Origin: Halorubrum alkaliphilum
GTDB lineage: Archaea > Halobacteriota > Halobacteria > Halobacteriales > Haloferacaceae
Assembly: GCF_017873815.1 (NCBI RefSeq)
Contig: NZ_JAGGKQ010000003.1
Span: forward strand, 62,001 to 126,000
DNA length: 64,000 nt
Direction of reading: 5' to 3'
Below are positions 23,284 through 32,290 of the stretch, piece after piece; position 1 is the first letter of the stretch; the number at the start of each line of letters is the position of its first letter. Below the pieces are notes generated by a model. It saw only the letters and a list, made by a program, of their open reading frames with translations. It was not told the origin of the DNA and made no database searches. Made by a program: the position numbers and the translations under genes.

Positions 23284-24465
23284 ATGACATCCCAGATCGT
23301 CGTCGTCGGCTCCGGGTATGCCGGCGCGGGTGCGGTGAAAGCGTTCGAAGAGGAAGTCGGCCACGGTGAAGCGGAGCTCACGTGGATCTCCGAACACGAC
23401 TACCACCTCGTCTTACACGAGGTCCACCGGGCCATCCGCAACCCCGCGGTCGAGGACAAGATCACCATCCCCGTCGGGGAGATCATGTCCGACGAGTCGA
23501 CGTTCGTTCAGGGACGCGTCGTCGACGTCGACACCGACGAGCGAGTCGTCGAGACCGACGACGGCGAGACGGTCGACTACGACTACCTGCTGCTCGGGAT
23601 CGGCTCCACGACTGCCTTCTTCGGCATCGAGGGGCTGAAGGAGCACGCACACCAGCTGAAGGGGCTCGACGACGCGAAGGCGATCCACGAGGACGTCCGC
23701 GAGGCGGCCGCGAACGCGACACGTTCGGACCCGGCCCACGTCGTTGTCGGCGGTGCTGGACTCTCCGGGATCCAGACGGCCGGCGAGGTCGCGGAGTACC
23801 GCGACAAACACCGTGCGCCCATCGATATCACTCTCGTCGAAGGCCTCGACGAGGTGTTCCCCGGAAACGACCCGCAGCTACAGGGCGCGCTCCGCCAGCG
23901 GCTCGAGGACGCCGATGTCGAGATCCTCACCGGCAACTTCATTTCGAAGGCCGAGGAGGACGCCGTCTACTTCGGCGGCGATGAGGACGAGGACCCGGAG
24001 GAACTGCCCTACGACGTGCTCGTCTGGACGGGCGGCATCACGGGTCAGGAGGAGCTCGATGGGGTCGAAGTCGAGAAGGACGACCGCTCGAACCGCGTGT
24101 TCGCCGAGTCCGACTTCACGACGAGCGACGACCGCGTGTTCGCCATCGGCGACACCGCCTTGGTCGATCAGGGCGGTGACGACGTCGCGCCGCCGACCGC
24201 ACAGGCCGCGTGGCAGGCCGCCGAGGTCGCCGGCGAGAACCTCGCGCGGGCCGCCCGCGGCGCGCCCCTCCAGTCGTGGGAGCACAAGGACAAGGGAACC
24301 GTCATCTCGGTCGGCGAGGAGGCGGTGGCACACGACGTAATGGGGATGCCCATCAAGACGTTCGGCGGCACGCCCGCGAAACTGCTGAAGAAGTCCATCG
24401 CGGTCCGCTGGATCGCGAAGGTCTCCTCGACCGGACGCGGCGTCAGCGCGTTCGGCGATATGTAG
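23284..24465 (+). CDS. FAD-dependent NADH dehydrogenase-like oxidoreductase (type II)
   Basis: The protein has 393 residues. The first Rossmann motif binds FAD (VVVGSGYAGAGAVKAFEEE, about 6-24), the second binds NAD(P)H (HVVVGGAGLSGIQTAGEVAE, about 152-171), and the FAD-closing motif VFAIGDTALV is near 286. The C-terminal region (LLKKSIAVRWIAKV) is amphipathic and may contact the membrane. Proteins of this type pass electrons from NADH to quinone without pumping; sulfide-quinone reductase relatives cannot be excluded. It is transcribed alone, downstream of the phosphorylase. Confidence 0.85.
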   Translation: MTSQIVVVGSGYAGAGAVKAFEEEVGHGEAELTWISEHDYHLVLHEVHRAIRNPAVEDKITIPVGEIMSDESTFVQGRVVDVDTDERVVETDDGETVDYDYLLLGIGSTTAFFGIEGLKEHAHQLKGLDDAKAIHEDVREAAANATRSDPAHVVVGGAGLSGIQTAGEVAEYRDKHRAPIDITLVEGLDEVFPGNDPQLQGALRQRLEDADVEILTGNFISKAEEDAVYFGGDEDEDPEELPYDVLVWTGGITGQEELDGVEVEKDDRSNRVFAESDFTTSDDRVFAIGDTALVDQGGDDVAPPTAQAAWQAAEVAGENLARAARGAPLQSWEHKDKGTVISVGEEAVAHDVMGMPIKTFGGTPAKLLKKSIAVRWIAKVSSTGRGVSAFGDM

Positions 24466-24560
24466 GGAGAGGGTTCCCGATCGACCGGCTACCGGCTCGC
24501 TCGGACCGGAACACGAACGGGCTCCTTCAACAATACGCCTCGGACCGATCCGTCGGCGGA

Positions 24561-24865
24561 GAGTGCTCCTTGATCGATGTCGGGAGCGGGTATAGCACGT
24601 CGGGTGGGTGGTCGTTTATAAGTAGTGAAGCGGTGTTGCTTGCGGCTGTTTATAAGTGGTTGAGTATGGATCGGCGGTATTGAACTAGTTAAAAGCACCA
24701 ACCGCTCGCTTATACGTAGTTGCCGGCGGATCGGCGGTAAACACCGCCAAAGCCCCAGCCGTGAGGCGCTCCGCGCCTCTGGCAGCCGGACGTAGTCCGG
24801 CGACTGCCCCTTTGAGTCCCACCCCGCACAGCGACCGCCCCGCACCTCACGCCTCCCCAGCCTCG
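24561..24865 (-). repeat. Structured non-coding element, copy 1
   Basis: Read on the minus strand, this stretch shares several blocks with another at 26106-26446: GAGGCTGGGGAGG, GTGGGACTCAAAGGGGCAG, CTGGGGCTTTG and a distal ATCGATCA-GCACTCT region. The core (24748-24814) folds as CAAAG/CTTTG, a GGG/GGG internal loop, a CAGTC/GGCTG stem and two 7-bp hairpins (GCCGGAC/GTCCGGC and GAGGCGC/GCGCCTC). No protein-like codon usage is seen in any frame. A TATA-like box lies upstream on the minus strand at 24935-24948. The function is unknown. Confidence 0.6.
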
Positions 24866-25147
24866 TCAGGGGCGCGGGACGAGAGCGAAGCTCTCGCTAG
24901 CAACCGGCGGCTCCGCCGCCGGTGACGCCACCGCGGTTTATTTATAAGAGATCGTCGCTGCCGCCCGTTCCATATTTAAATACGATCTCGTCGCCATCGA
25001 TCTGAGCGATCTACTCCCGGCATCGCTCGTTGCGCTCGACGACCGGTGACGGCGGCTCACCGAAGCAGCCAACGAGAGAGAGAGAGAGAACCGCCGAGCA
25101 TACATTCGCGGGGACGGCGCTGCGGTGCGTGAGTGTCGGCGGCCGCG
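24866..25147. other. Intergenic region with GC hairpins and TATA-like boxes
   Basis: Right of element copy 1 are two perfect hairpins, CGAGAGC/GCTCTCG and CCGGCGGC/GCCGCCGG, then TATA-like TTTATTTATAAG and ATATTTAAATAC boxes and a GA-rich run at 25073-25090. No gene is seen. Confidence 0.5.
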
Positions 25148-25681
25148 TCAGTGTGCGGGCTCTTCGTCGGGCGCGCGCATGTCGTCGATCCGGAGGATGA
25201 GGACGTTCGCGGTGTCGTCTTTCCCGTCCACGGTTCCGCGGATGGCGAGCTTCGAGAGCGGGGTCGGTCCCACGGTGACCGAGTCGCCCTCGTGGAAGTC
25301 ACGGACCGAGCCCTGAACGTGGATCTCCGCGCGGCAGAGCTCCGGGTGATGGACGCTGGAGAGGTCGATCCCGTCCACGTTGACCCCATCTACCTCCTCG
25401 CCGTTGTGTTTGATGGGAACGTGAGCCGGCTCGTCCATCCGTTGGATGTCGAGCGCCTCGTAGGCGTTCGAGGTGGGTTTGTATCCTCCCTTGGGGCCGG
25501 GGACGCCCTCGACCAACTGAAGCGCCTTCAGGCTCTGCATCTGGTTGCGGATGGTACCGGGATTCCGGTCGACTTCCTCGGCTATCGACTCGCCTTTCAC
25601 CGCGTCCTCCTCCTGGCCGTACAGGTTGATGAGGGCCGTGAGGATGCTTTTCTGGCTCGATGTGAGCTCTATCGATGACAT
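25148..25681 (-). CDS. Winged-helix (Rrf2-like) transcriptional regulator
   Basis: The protein has 177 residues from the ATG at 25681; an upstream in-frame start would add nine arginine-rich residues. The N-terminal winged helix (LTSSQKSILTALINLY, SIAEEVDRNPGTIRNQMQSL, PGPKGGYKPT) matches the Rrf2-like haloarchaeal family. The C-terminal half (CRAEIHVQGSVRDFHEGDSV, TPLSKLAIRGTVDGKDD) is a beta-barrel-like domain with one cysteine and no Fe-S motif. The ligand and targets are unknown. It lies between two copies of a structured repeat. Confidence 0.82.
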   Translation of the reverse strand: MSSIELTSSQKSILTALINLYGQEEDAVKGESIAEEVDRNPGTIRNQMQSLKALQLVEGVPGPKGGYKPTSNAYEALDIQRMDEPAHVPIKHNGEEVDGVNVDGIDLSSVHHPELCRAEIHVQGSVRDFHEGDSVTVGPTPLSKLAIRGTVDGKDDTANVLILRIDDMRAPDEEPAH

Positions 25682-25750
25682 AACTCCGAATAGACGACGA
25701 CCCCGCATAAATCCGATGGAAGAGCCTTATAAACGAATCGGCGGGACGGA

Positions 25751-25990
25751 TCACGGTCCGTCGAGACCACGGAACCGGAGGTACGCGACCGGACTCGCCA
25801 GTACGACGATAACCCCGAGAACGACGAACACGAGGGCGGCGTCGCCGACGAGCGGGACGAGCCCCGCCCCGACGAGGCCGATGATCGCGCCGGTGAACGC
25901 CACGGCGATCAGCGCGCCGGCCGGCTCGATGTCACCGGGGTCGATGCCGGTCGGATCGTCGTCCGCCACCGCTTCCGTCTCTTCGTCCAT
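25751..25990 (-). CDS. Small membrane protein, function unknown
   Basis: The protein has 79 residues: an acidic N-terminus of about 22 residues, then two hydrophobic helices (GALIAVAFTGAIIGLVGAGL and AALVFVVLGVIVVLASPVAY) and a short basic end. It is 69 bases upstream of the winged-helix gene on the same strand, so the two may share a transcript. No family is recognised. Confidence 0.65.
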   Translation of the reverse strand: MDEETEAVADDDPTGIDPGDIEPAGALIAVAFTGAIIGLVGAGLVPLVGDAALVFVVLGVIVVLASPVAYLRFRGLDGP

Positions 25991-26105
25991 ACCCTCCCGT
26001 TCGTCCCGGCGACCGAAACCGTGACGGATCCGCGATGGGATCGGGCGGATCCGTTGAAATTCCGGTCTTCAAATGGCTTCTCGACTGAAACACCCGGTCG
26101 CTGAA

Positions 26106-26446
26106 GAGTGCTTTCTGATCGATATCGGGAGTACGTCCATTAGAACGGTTGTGTGACCCTTTATAAACGGTCGAACGACGTCGCCGGCGGCCGTGTATAC
26201 GTCGTTGCTGGGGCGGTAAATACGTCTGAAGGCTCGATCGTTCGCTAATAAATGATTACTGCTGGATCGACGGCGAACGCGTTCAAAGCCCCAGCCTGCT
26301 CCGGTCGAAGGGCTCGCTGCGCGCTGGAACGGGCTCGCGATGCTCGCCCGTTCCAGTGCTTGCGTCACCCGTCTTCCCGGAGCAGGCTGCCCCTTTGAGT
26401 CCCACCCCGCACCGCACGGCACCGCACCTCACACCTCCCCAGCCTC
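26106..26446 (-). repeat. Structured non-coding element, copy 2
   Basis: This is the second copy of the element at 24561-24865, in the same orientation. The core (26284-26397) keeps the CAAAG/CTTTG pairing and GGG/GGG loop, but the next stem is now 13 bp (CAGCCTGCTCCGG with CCGGAGCAGGCTG) and the inner hairpin is 11 bp (CTGGAACGGGC with GCCCGTTCCAG). Stem sequences differ between copies while pairing is kept. A TATA-like box (CTTATAAG) lies on the minus-strand upstream side near 26545-26552. Confidence 0.6.
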
Positions 26447-26750
26447 GCCGAAACGGCGCTTATAAGCGCCGTTCCGGGCTCCCTCGCGGGCTCCTCGCGG
26501 CCTCGCTCCGCTCGGCCACTCGGAGGCGCGCCACCGTATCGTCTCTTATAAGCAATCGTTGAAGCCGCTCGCGGCTGTTTTAAGTTCGATCACGGTTCTC
26601 TCGGTCCGAGATGTTCACGGTGGATGGGCGGGCGGATGGATGGGTGGATGGATAGGCGGGTGGATGGATGGGTCCGGAGCGAAGTCGTCGTCGTCGACGA
26701 GTGCGGACCGGACCCCGGCCATTCAAGCCACGTCGCGTTCGCCTTGGCGT
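26447..26750. other. Intergenic region with a 22-base palindrome and GGATG repeats
   Basis: A perfect palindrome, AACGGCGCTTATAAGCGCCG plus TT, lies at 26452-26473 beside element copy 2. At 26621-26674 short GGATGG(GC/AT)-type units repeat in tandem. No gene is seen; the open frame running into arginase here is unlike coding sequence. Confidence 0.6.
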
Positions 26751-27656
26751 ATGACACGGGTTCGAATCATCGGGGCACCGACCGACTACGGGGCGAACCG
26801 ACGCGGCGTCGACATGGGGCCGTCAGCTATCCGGTATGGGGGGCTCGCCGACGAACTCGCCGGCGCGGGAGTCGACGTCGTCGACGTGGGGGACCTCCAC
26901 GTTCCGCGCGCGGAGGAGCGCGACCCGGACACCGCGGAGCCGGCGGTTGGAAACGCGAAGTTCCTCAAGGAGACGGCCGGGGTATGCCGCCGGCTCGCCG
27001 ACGAGGTGAGCGACACGCTCGCGGACGGCGCGGTGCCGCTCGCGCTCGGCGGTGACCACTCCATCGCGATCGGCTCGCTCGTCGGCTCGGCTCGCGACGC
27101 CGACATCGGCGCGGTGTGGTTCGACGCTCACGCTGACCTCAACACGCCCTCAACGAGTCCCTCCGGGAACGTCCACGGGATGCCCCTCGCGGCCGCGCTC
27201 GGGATCGACGAGTTCGCCGGCAAGGCGTGGGCGAACGCGCCGACGCTCTCGCCGGAGAACGTCGCGCTGGTCGGACTCCGATCGGTCGACTCCGCCGAGG
27301 TCGATCTCATCCGCGATCGCGGATTTACGGCCTACACGATGTCCGACATCGACGAACGGGGCGTCACCGACGTCACCGAGGAGGCGATGGCGGCGGCCGC
27401 CGAGGGCGTCGACGGGGTTCACGTCAGCCTCGACCTCGACTGGCTGGACCCCAACGAGGCACCCGGCGTCGGGACGCCCGTCCGCGGCGGCGTCACCTAC
27501 CGGGAGGCCCACAGCGCGATGGAGCTCGTCGACGAGGCCGACTGTCTCCGGTCGATGGAGCTCGTCGAGGTCAACCCGACGCTCGATCGAAACAACGAGA
27601 CCGCCTCGCTCGCGACCGAGCTCGCGGCCAGTGCATTCGGAAAACGAGTTATCTGA
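26751..27656 (+). CDS. rocF: Arginase
   Basis: The protein has 301 residues. The two-manganese site of the ureohydrolase family is complete: GGDHS (about 101-105), WFDAHADLNTPSTSPSGNVHG (about 121-141) and SLDLDWLDP (about 225-233). The sequence SPSGNVHGMPLA and the closing GGVTYREAHSAMELV fit arginase better than agmatinase. It converts arginine to ornithine and urea. The ATG at 26751 matches the usual MxxVRIIGAPTDYG start. It is convergent with aroA; no other arginine gene is nearby. Confidence 0.93.
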   Translation: MTRVRIIGAPTDYGANRRGVDMGPSAIRYGGLADELAGAGVDVVDVGDLHVPRAEERDPDTAEPAVGNAKFLKETAGVCRRLADEVSDTLADGAVPLALGGDHSIAIGSLVGSARDADIGAVWFDAHADLNTPSTSPSGNVHGMPLAAALGIDEFAGKAWANAPTLSPENVALVGLRSVDSAEVDLIRDRGFTAYTMSDIDERGVTDVTEEAMAAAAEGVDGVHVSLDLDWLDPNEAPGVGTPVRGGVTYREAHSAMELVDEADCLRSMELVEVNPTLDRNNETASLATELAASAFGKRVI

Positions 27657-27689
27657 TCCCGGTCGCCAGCAACGGCCTCTGGACACCCG

Positions 27690-29027
27690 CTATCGCTCGA
27701 CGCGAGCGCCCAGTTCCGCCATCGTCTCGAAGAAGTCGGGGAACGAGACGTCGACGTGTTCGCCGCCGCGGATCGTCGTCGTCCCCTCGGCCGCGAGCGC
27801 AGCGACCGCTAGCGACATCACGATCCGGTGGTCGGCCCGCCCGTCGACGGTCGCCCCCCGGAGGTCGCTCTCGGAGCCGTGGATCGTGAGAACGTCCCGC
27901 TCTTCCGTCGTTTCTGCGCCGAGCTTCTCCAGCTCCTCGGCCATCGCGGCGACGCGATCGGTCTCCTTGTAGCGGACGTGTTCGCAGTTCGTGATCCGCG
28001 TGTCGCCGTCGGCAACCGCGCCGAGCGTCGCGATCGTCGGGAGTAGATCCGGCGTGTCGCCGACGTCGACCGCCACGCCCGACAGCGCGGAGCGCTCGAC
28101 CGTGATGATCCCGTTCTCACGGTCCCAGTCGATGGTCGCTCCCATCCGGTCCGCGATGTCGACGATCGCGGCGTCGCCCTGCGCGCTCGGACGCGCACCC
28201 TCGATCCGAACCGCGTCGTCCGGATCGGCGGCGACCGCGCCCGCGGCGACGAGATAGGAGATCGACGAGAAGTCGCCGGGGACCTCGTAGCGACCGTCCT
28301 CGGGCGCGTACGTCTGGCCGCCGGGAACGACGAACCCCTCCGCGCCGGCCGCCGTCTCGCTCCCGATCGGGTCGGCCGTGATCCCGAATTCGTCCAACAA
28401 CTCGAGCGTGATGTCGACGTAGGGGGCCGATTTGAGTGCCGTCGTCAGCGACACCTCGATCCCGTCGTCGGTGACCGCGCCGGCCATCAACAGGGCGGTG
28501 ACGTACTGTGAGGAGACGTCGCCCGGGATCGCCACGTCGCCGCCCGAGAGTGGACCGAAGACGACGAGCGGTGCCTGCCCGTTCCCGCGGGTCGACTCGG
28601 CACGGACGCCCAGCTCGTCGAGCGCGTCGAGAAGCGGGCCCTGCGGTCGCGACCGCAGCGAGGAGTCCCCGGTCAACACCGTTCCGCCGTCGGCGAGTGC
28701 CGCGGTCGCGGTCACCAATCGGGTCGTCGTCCCGGAGTTCGCACAGTCGATCACGTCGGCGGGAACACTGGGTCGTCCGCCGAACCCCTCGACGACGAGC
28801 GAGTCGGCGGCGGCGAGGTCGTCGGCGCCCCCCTTCTCCGGCGTAACGCTGCCGCCGAAGGCGGTCACGGCGCGGGCCGTCGCTTTCGTGTCGGCGGAGA
28901 CGAGCGGGGACGCGACGGTCGCACCGTCGCTGTAGCCCGCCGCGAGCAGCGCGCGATGAGTGTAGCTCTTCGAGGGCGGGGCGCGGGCGGTCCCAGCGAC
29001 GTCCGATCGCGTGAGATGGATGTCCAT
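27690..29027 (-). CDS. aroA: 3-phosphoshikimate 1-carboxyvinyltransferase (EPSP synthase)
   Basis: The protein has 445 residues with the two inside-out alpha/beta domains of the family. It joins shikimate-3-phosphate and phosphoenolpyruvate in aromatic amino acid synthesis. Visible motifs are [20 protein letters not shown] (substrate lysine), [48 protein letters not shown] and [17 protein letters not shown]. The ATG at 29027 ([20 protein letters not shown]) was preferred to the longer frame. No other aro gene is adjacent; TrmB lies upstream. Confidence 0.95.
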   Translation of the reverse strand: MDIHLTRSDVAGTARAPPSKSYTHRALLAAGYSDGATVASPLVSADTKATARAVTAFGGSVTPEKGGADDLAAADSLVVEGFGGRPSVPADVIDCANSGTTTRLVTATAALADGGTVLTGDSSLRSRPQGPLLDALDELGVRAESTRGNGQAPLVVFGPLSGGDVAIPGDVSSQYVTALLMAGAVTDDGIEVSLTTALKSAPYVDITLELLDEFGITADPIGSETAAGAEGFVVPGGQTYAPEDGRYEVPGDFSSISYLVAAGAVAADPDDAVRIEGARPSAQGDAAIVDIADRMGATIDWDRENGIITVERSALSGVAVDVGDTPDLLPTIATLGAVADGDTRITNCEHVRYKETDRVAAMAEELEKLGAETTEERDVLTIHGSESDLRGATVDGRADHRIVMSLAVAALAAEGTTTIRGGEHVDVSFPDFFETMAELGARVER

Positions 29028-29116
29028 ACTCCCCGTGTCGTGCCCGGTAATAAGTCGGTACCGGCCGCGACACCGCACCGGTCCCGTCCGGACCGGTCGG
29101 ACCCCGTCCGAACCGA

Positions 29117-30169
29117 TCAGATCTCCGGCGGCGACCCGCGGCCGATGACGATCTCCTGTCCCTCGACGTCCTCCAAGGCGGCGACGCGGCCGCCGATCTC
29201 GATACGACCGGCGTCGGTCTCGACGACGAGCGAGGCGACCTCCTCGCTGTCCTCGAACGCGCTGTCGACCACCCGCCCGCGGACCGTGACCGCCTCGCCG
29301 GTCTCGATGTCACGCCCGGAGATGGTCGCATAGAACGGATCCCCGTCGAACGCGCGAACGTCCTTCACCGCCCGGCGGATCGAGGCGTACCGGCGCGGGA
29401 AGGGACGATCCATGTCGTTGGTCGCGATGGTCTCCGCCGTCGTCCACAACACCGTCCCGAAGAACCCGGAGACGAGGAAGCCGAGTGCCGACCGGTTGAA
29501 GATGACGCCGTACCGCTCCCGATCGTCGCGTAACGCGTCTTGGGTCGCGTACACGGAGTACACCCCGTCGCCGACGGCGAGGATCGGAGTCGTAATGCCG
29601 CGACGCGCGCGAGCGGTCGTCGACACTTCGAGGTAGTCGAACTCATCGGGGGCTGGTGCCCGAGTGGCTGGCGTCACCAGGAGTTCGACGCTGACTCCCT
29701 CCGCTACCTTTTTTGCGAGGTCATCGCGGAACCGACGGAGCAGCTCCGGCGTGAGCGAAACGGCGAGTTCGTACTCGGCACCGACGATCACTTCCTCGAG
29801 ATATCGGAGAATGGTCGAACGAGACTTCACGAGCGAGACGGCCTCGGTCTCGCGGGTAGGGGCCGTGTAGCGAGCTTCGAGTTCGTCGACCATCTCCGTG
29901 AACGACGACCGGAGTTCGCCGAACGCGTCCTCCGGATCCACCGCGACGATCTTCATCGGACGGGACTCGCGGAGTTCGACGAGACCTCTGTCCGACAGGC
30001 TTCGAACCGTGTCGTAGACCCGTGGTTGCGGAATGTCGGTTCGGTCGGCGATCCCGCTGGCGGTCAACTCACCGTGTTCCAGCACCGTGAGATACGCGTC
30101 TATCTCGTACTCGCCCAGATTGAACCGGTCTCCGACGTGATCGAGCGTCGTCCGGAGATCGTCTGCCAT
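29117..30169 (-). CDS. trmB: TrmB-family sugar-responsive transcriptional regulator
   Basis: The protein has 350 residues, close to Halobacterium TrmB. The N-terminal winged helix (residues 15-75: [40 protein letters not shown]) is followed by a coiled linker and the sugar-binding domain (about 110-345). TrmB proteins repress or activate glycolysis, gluconeogenesis and cofactor genes according to sugar. The gene is minus-strand and lies upstream of aroA, with an 89-base gap. The sugar and targets cannot be read from sequence. Confidence 0.9.
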   Translation of the reverse strand: MADDLRTTLDHVGDRFNLGEYEIDAYLTVLEHGELTASGIADRTDIPQPRVYDTVRSLSDRGLVELRESRPMKIVAVDPEDAFGELRSSFTEMVDELEARYTAPTRETEAVSLVKSRSTILRYLEEVIVGAEYELAVSLTPELLRRFRDDLAKKVAEGVSVELLVTPATRAPAPDEFDYLEVSTTARARRGITTPILAVGDGVYSVYATQDALRDDRERYGVIFNRSALGFLVSGFFGTVLWTTAETIATNDMDRPFPRRYASIRRAVKDVRAFDGDPFYATISGRDIETGEAVTVRGRVVDSAFEDSEEVASLVVETDAGRIEIGGRVAALEDVEGQEIVIGRGSPPEI

Positions 30170-30269
30170 GAACGTTTCAACACGGTCCTCCGGTATAATT
30201 TTTTACTATGAGACGAGTTTCACCCGATTTCATATCCGAATTATCCACCCCATAACCGGATCGACCCGA

Positions 30270-31007
30270 TCACATGTACATCCGGTCGTACGTTCCGTCC
30301 GGTTCACGCTCCTCGATCCGCTCCGCGAGGTCCTCGTAGTGGCGGCGCACGTCGGCCGCAAACGCCTCGAGCGGACCGGCGTCGATCCCGAGGCCGTACA
30401 CGTCGTCCGCGGTCTCCACGAGTCGAATGGCCGCCTCGACGTCCGGCACCTGTGCGTGTACCGGCGTGATGAACACCCCGACACCGAGCGGCGACTCCAT
30501 GCCGCGTTCGAGCAGTGTCGCGTTGACCCCGTCGAGGAACCCGGACTCCATCGCGGGGATCCCGTCCCCGTCGAGTCGTCCTTGGTGATAGTCGTCGGTT
30601 GCGACGTAGACCGTTCGGTGGGCGTCCGGACCGTGAGGGATCGGCACGCCGGACAGGACGGCGATCTCGGAGACGTCGTTGCGTTCCGTCCAGTCGAGAA
30701 CCGACGTCGCTAGGTGCTCGCCGAACGCCGACGGGACGAACTGCTCGCCGACGAGCACCGTCACGTCGAGATCCGGGGCGGAGTACAGGCGGGTCGGATG
30801 GCGCGGTCGACCCTTCTCGAAGGGGGTGATCGAGGGAATCCCTTCGGCCGTGACGTGGCCGTGCTCCTCGAGTTCGAGGTGATCGATGAGGTAGTCGACG
30901 GCGGTGAGTCCGGCGAGGCCGTACGCCGAGAACCCCGCGATGAGCGTGTCCTCCGGCTCCGTCTCGTGTGTGAAACTGAACGTCGGTTCGGACGTGAGAT
31001 CGCGCAT
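30270..31007 (-). CDS. PAC2-family proteasome assembly chaperone-like protein
   Basis: The protein has 245 residues of the PAC2 fold: DTLIAGFSAYGLAGLTAVDYL, ITPFEKGRPRHPTRLY, LDVTVLVGEQFVPS and SGFLDGVNATLLERGMES. Archaeal PAC2/PbaB proteins can bind 20S proteasomes and act as assembly factors or ATP-independent activators. The function is inferred from family. A second PAC2 protein occurs at 52854-53591. It appears to be transcribed alone; TrmB follows 101 bases downstream on the same strand. Confidence 0.85.
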   Translation of the reverse strand: MRDLTSEPTFSFTHETEPEDTLIAGFSAYGLAGLTAVDYLIDHLELEEHGHVTAEGIPSITPFEKGRPRHPTRLYSAPDLDVTVLVGEQFVPSAFGEHLATSVLDWTERNDVSEIAVLSGVPIPHGPDAHRTVYVATDDYHQGRLDGDGIPAMESGFLDGVNATLLERGMESPLGVGVFITPVHAQVPDVEAAIRLVETADDVYGLGIDAGPLEAFAADVRRHYEDLAERIEEREPDGTYDRMYM

Positions 31008-31107
31008 ACGCCCGCTTCGACCGGGTGGGGGTTATGGTTTCCCCACCGTCCCGCTCGCGCGCTCGCGGGAGGAAACGCTTTTTCGGGTGGACGACGCGGT
31101 GTTCGCT

Positions 31108-32217
31108 ATGGTACGACTGGAGGTGACCGCGCCGATCGACGACTGGTCCTCGTGGCTCGGGGAGATCCCCGGAGCGCGGTTCCTCTTCGTCGTTCTCTCC
31201 GTCGTCATCGGCGTCGTGCTGGCGCGGTTCATCGTTCGGGTAATCGGCCGGCCGGTTGCCCGGCAGTTCTCCCGACAAAGCGTCGCACAGACGATCGTTC
31301 GCGGGGTTCGAGTCGGAACGATCGTGTTCGCGTTCCTGTTCGGGCTCTGGGCGATCGGGTTCCGGTTCACGGACCTCCTCATCGGGACTGCGGTGCTCTC
31401 GGCCGTGGTGGGAATCATCCTCGCCCCGCTCGTCGGAAACTTCATAAACGGCGTGTTCATCCTCGCGGACCAGCCGTTCGAGATCGGCGACATGGTCGAA
31501 CTCGACGACGGGACTCAAGGATTCATCGAGGACATCACGATCCGCTACACGAAGATATTCACCCTCGACAACACGTTTCTCGTGATTCCGAACGGGAACA
31601 TGCGCGACCGCGACGTGACGAACTACTCCGCGGAGGACGAACGAACTCGCCGGAGCGCCGACGTGCTCGTCACCTACGAGTCCGACATCGACGAGGCTCG
31701 GCGACGGATCGAGCGGTCGGCCCGGGACTGCGAGGCGGTCATCAACGGCGGCCCGGACATCCGGGTCGGGGTGGCGCGGTACAACGCGAGCCCGGAGTGT
31801 CGGATCCAGGAGTTCGGCGACAACGGGGTCCTGTTGCGGCTCCGCTACTGGGTGAAGAAGCCGTACAAGCTCGCGAAGGTCCAGTCGGAACTGAACACGC
31901 GGATCCGCGAACGGCTCGCGGACGCCGAGGTGGAGATGGCGTACCCGCATCGGCATCTCGTCTTCGACGACACCTCGGGAGTCGCACAGGTGGGAATGCG
32001 TGACGACCGAGGACACGGGCAGCGAACGGAGAGCCCCGATCCGGGAAGCGAGATCGGCGTCGAGGTCGACGTGGACGCCGGAGCCAACGATAACACGGGA
32101 GCCAGCGGCGACACGGACGTCGAAACCGACACCGGAGACAGCGGAACCGAAGTCGGAGGTGACCCCGATTCCGGCGTACCCGGCTCCGGCTCCGATCCGT
32201 CCGACACAGACCAGTAA
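31108..32217 (+). CDS. MscS-family mechanosensitive ion channel
   Basis: The protein has 369 residues. Membrane helices lie at about 24-43, 64-82 and 85-110, the last being the pore-lining TM3 (GTAVLSAVVGIILAPLVGNF). The beta domain (QPFEIGDMVELDDGTQGFIEDITIRYT, then NTFLVIPNGNMRDRDVTNYS) and the C-terminal alpha-beta domain follow. A strongly acidic tail from about residue 300 is longer than usual. The channel opens under membrane tension to release solutes in osmotic downshock. The ATG at 31108 follows an ACGCTTTTTCG box by about 30 bases. Confidence 0.92.
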   Translation: MVRLEVTAPIDDWSSWLGEIPGARFLFVVLSVVIGVVLARFIVRVIGRPVARQFSRQSVAQTIVRGVRVGTIVFAFLFGLWAIGFRFTDLLIGTAVLSAVVGIILAPLVGNFINGVFILADQPFEIGDMVELDDGTQGFIEDITIRYTKIFTLDNTFLVIPNGNMRDRDVTNYSAEDERTRRSADVLVTYESDIDEARRRIERSARDCEAVINGGPDIRVGVARYNASPECRIQEFGDNGVLLRLRYWVKKPYKLAKVQSELNTRIRERLADAEVEMAYPHRHLVFDDTSGVAQVGMRDDRGHGQRTESPDPGSEIGVEVDVDAGANDNTGASGDTDVETDTGDSGTEVGGDPDSGVPGSGSDPSDTDQ

Positions 32218-32290
32218 CGGGCCCGTCATTTTGAGGGCGTCTAGGCCGCTACCGGAACCCTGATACGCCGAGATTACATCCTATCACGGA

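Noticed and set aside
24489-24845. Minus-strand open frame over element copy 1 (similar frame at 26069-26422 over copy 2)
   Set aside because: Both begin with a similar GWDSKGQ stretch, but this lies in the conserved RNA-like box; downstream the peptides diverge completely and codon bias is absent, so structure rather than protein is conserved.
26621-26674. GGATG-rich repeats considered as an origin or telomere-like element
   Set aside because: There is no Orc1/Cdc6 gene, no ORB-like inverted repeats and no AT-rich unwinding region nearby.
30304-32229. 641-codon minus-strand open frame opposite the MscS gene
   Set aside because: The plus-strand MscS channel has all family motifs; the antisense product is Asp/Arg/Val-rich and lacks a domain.
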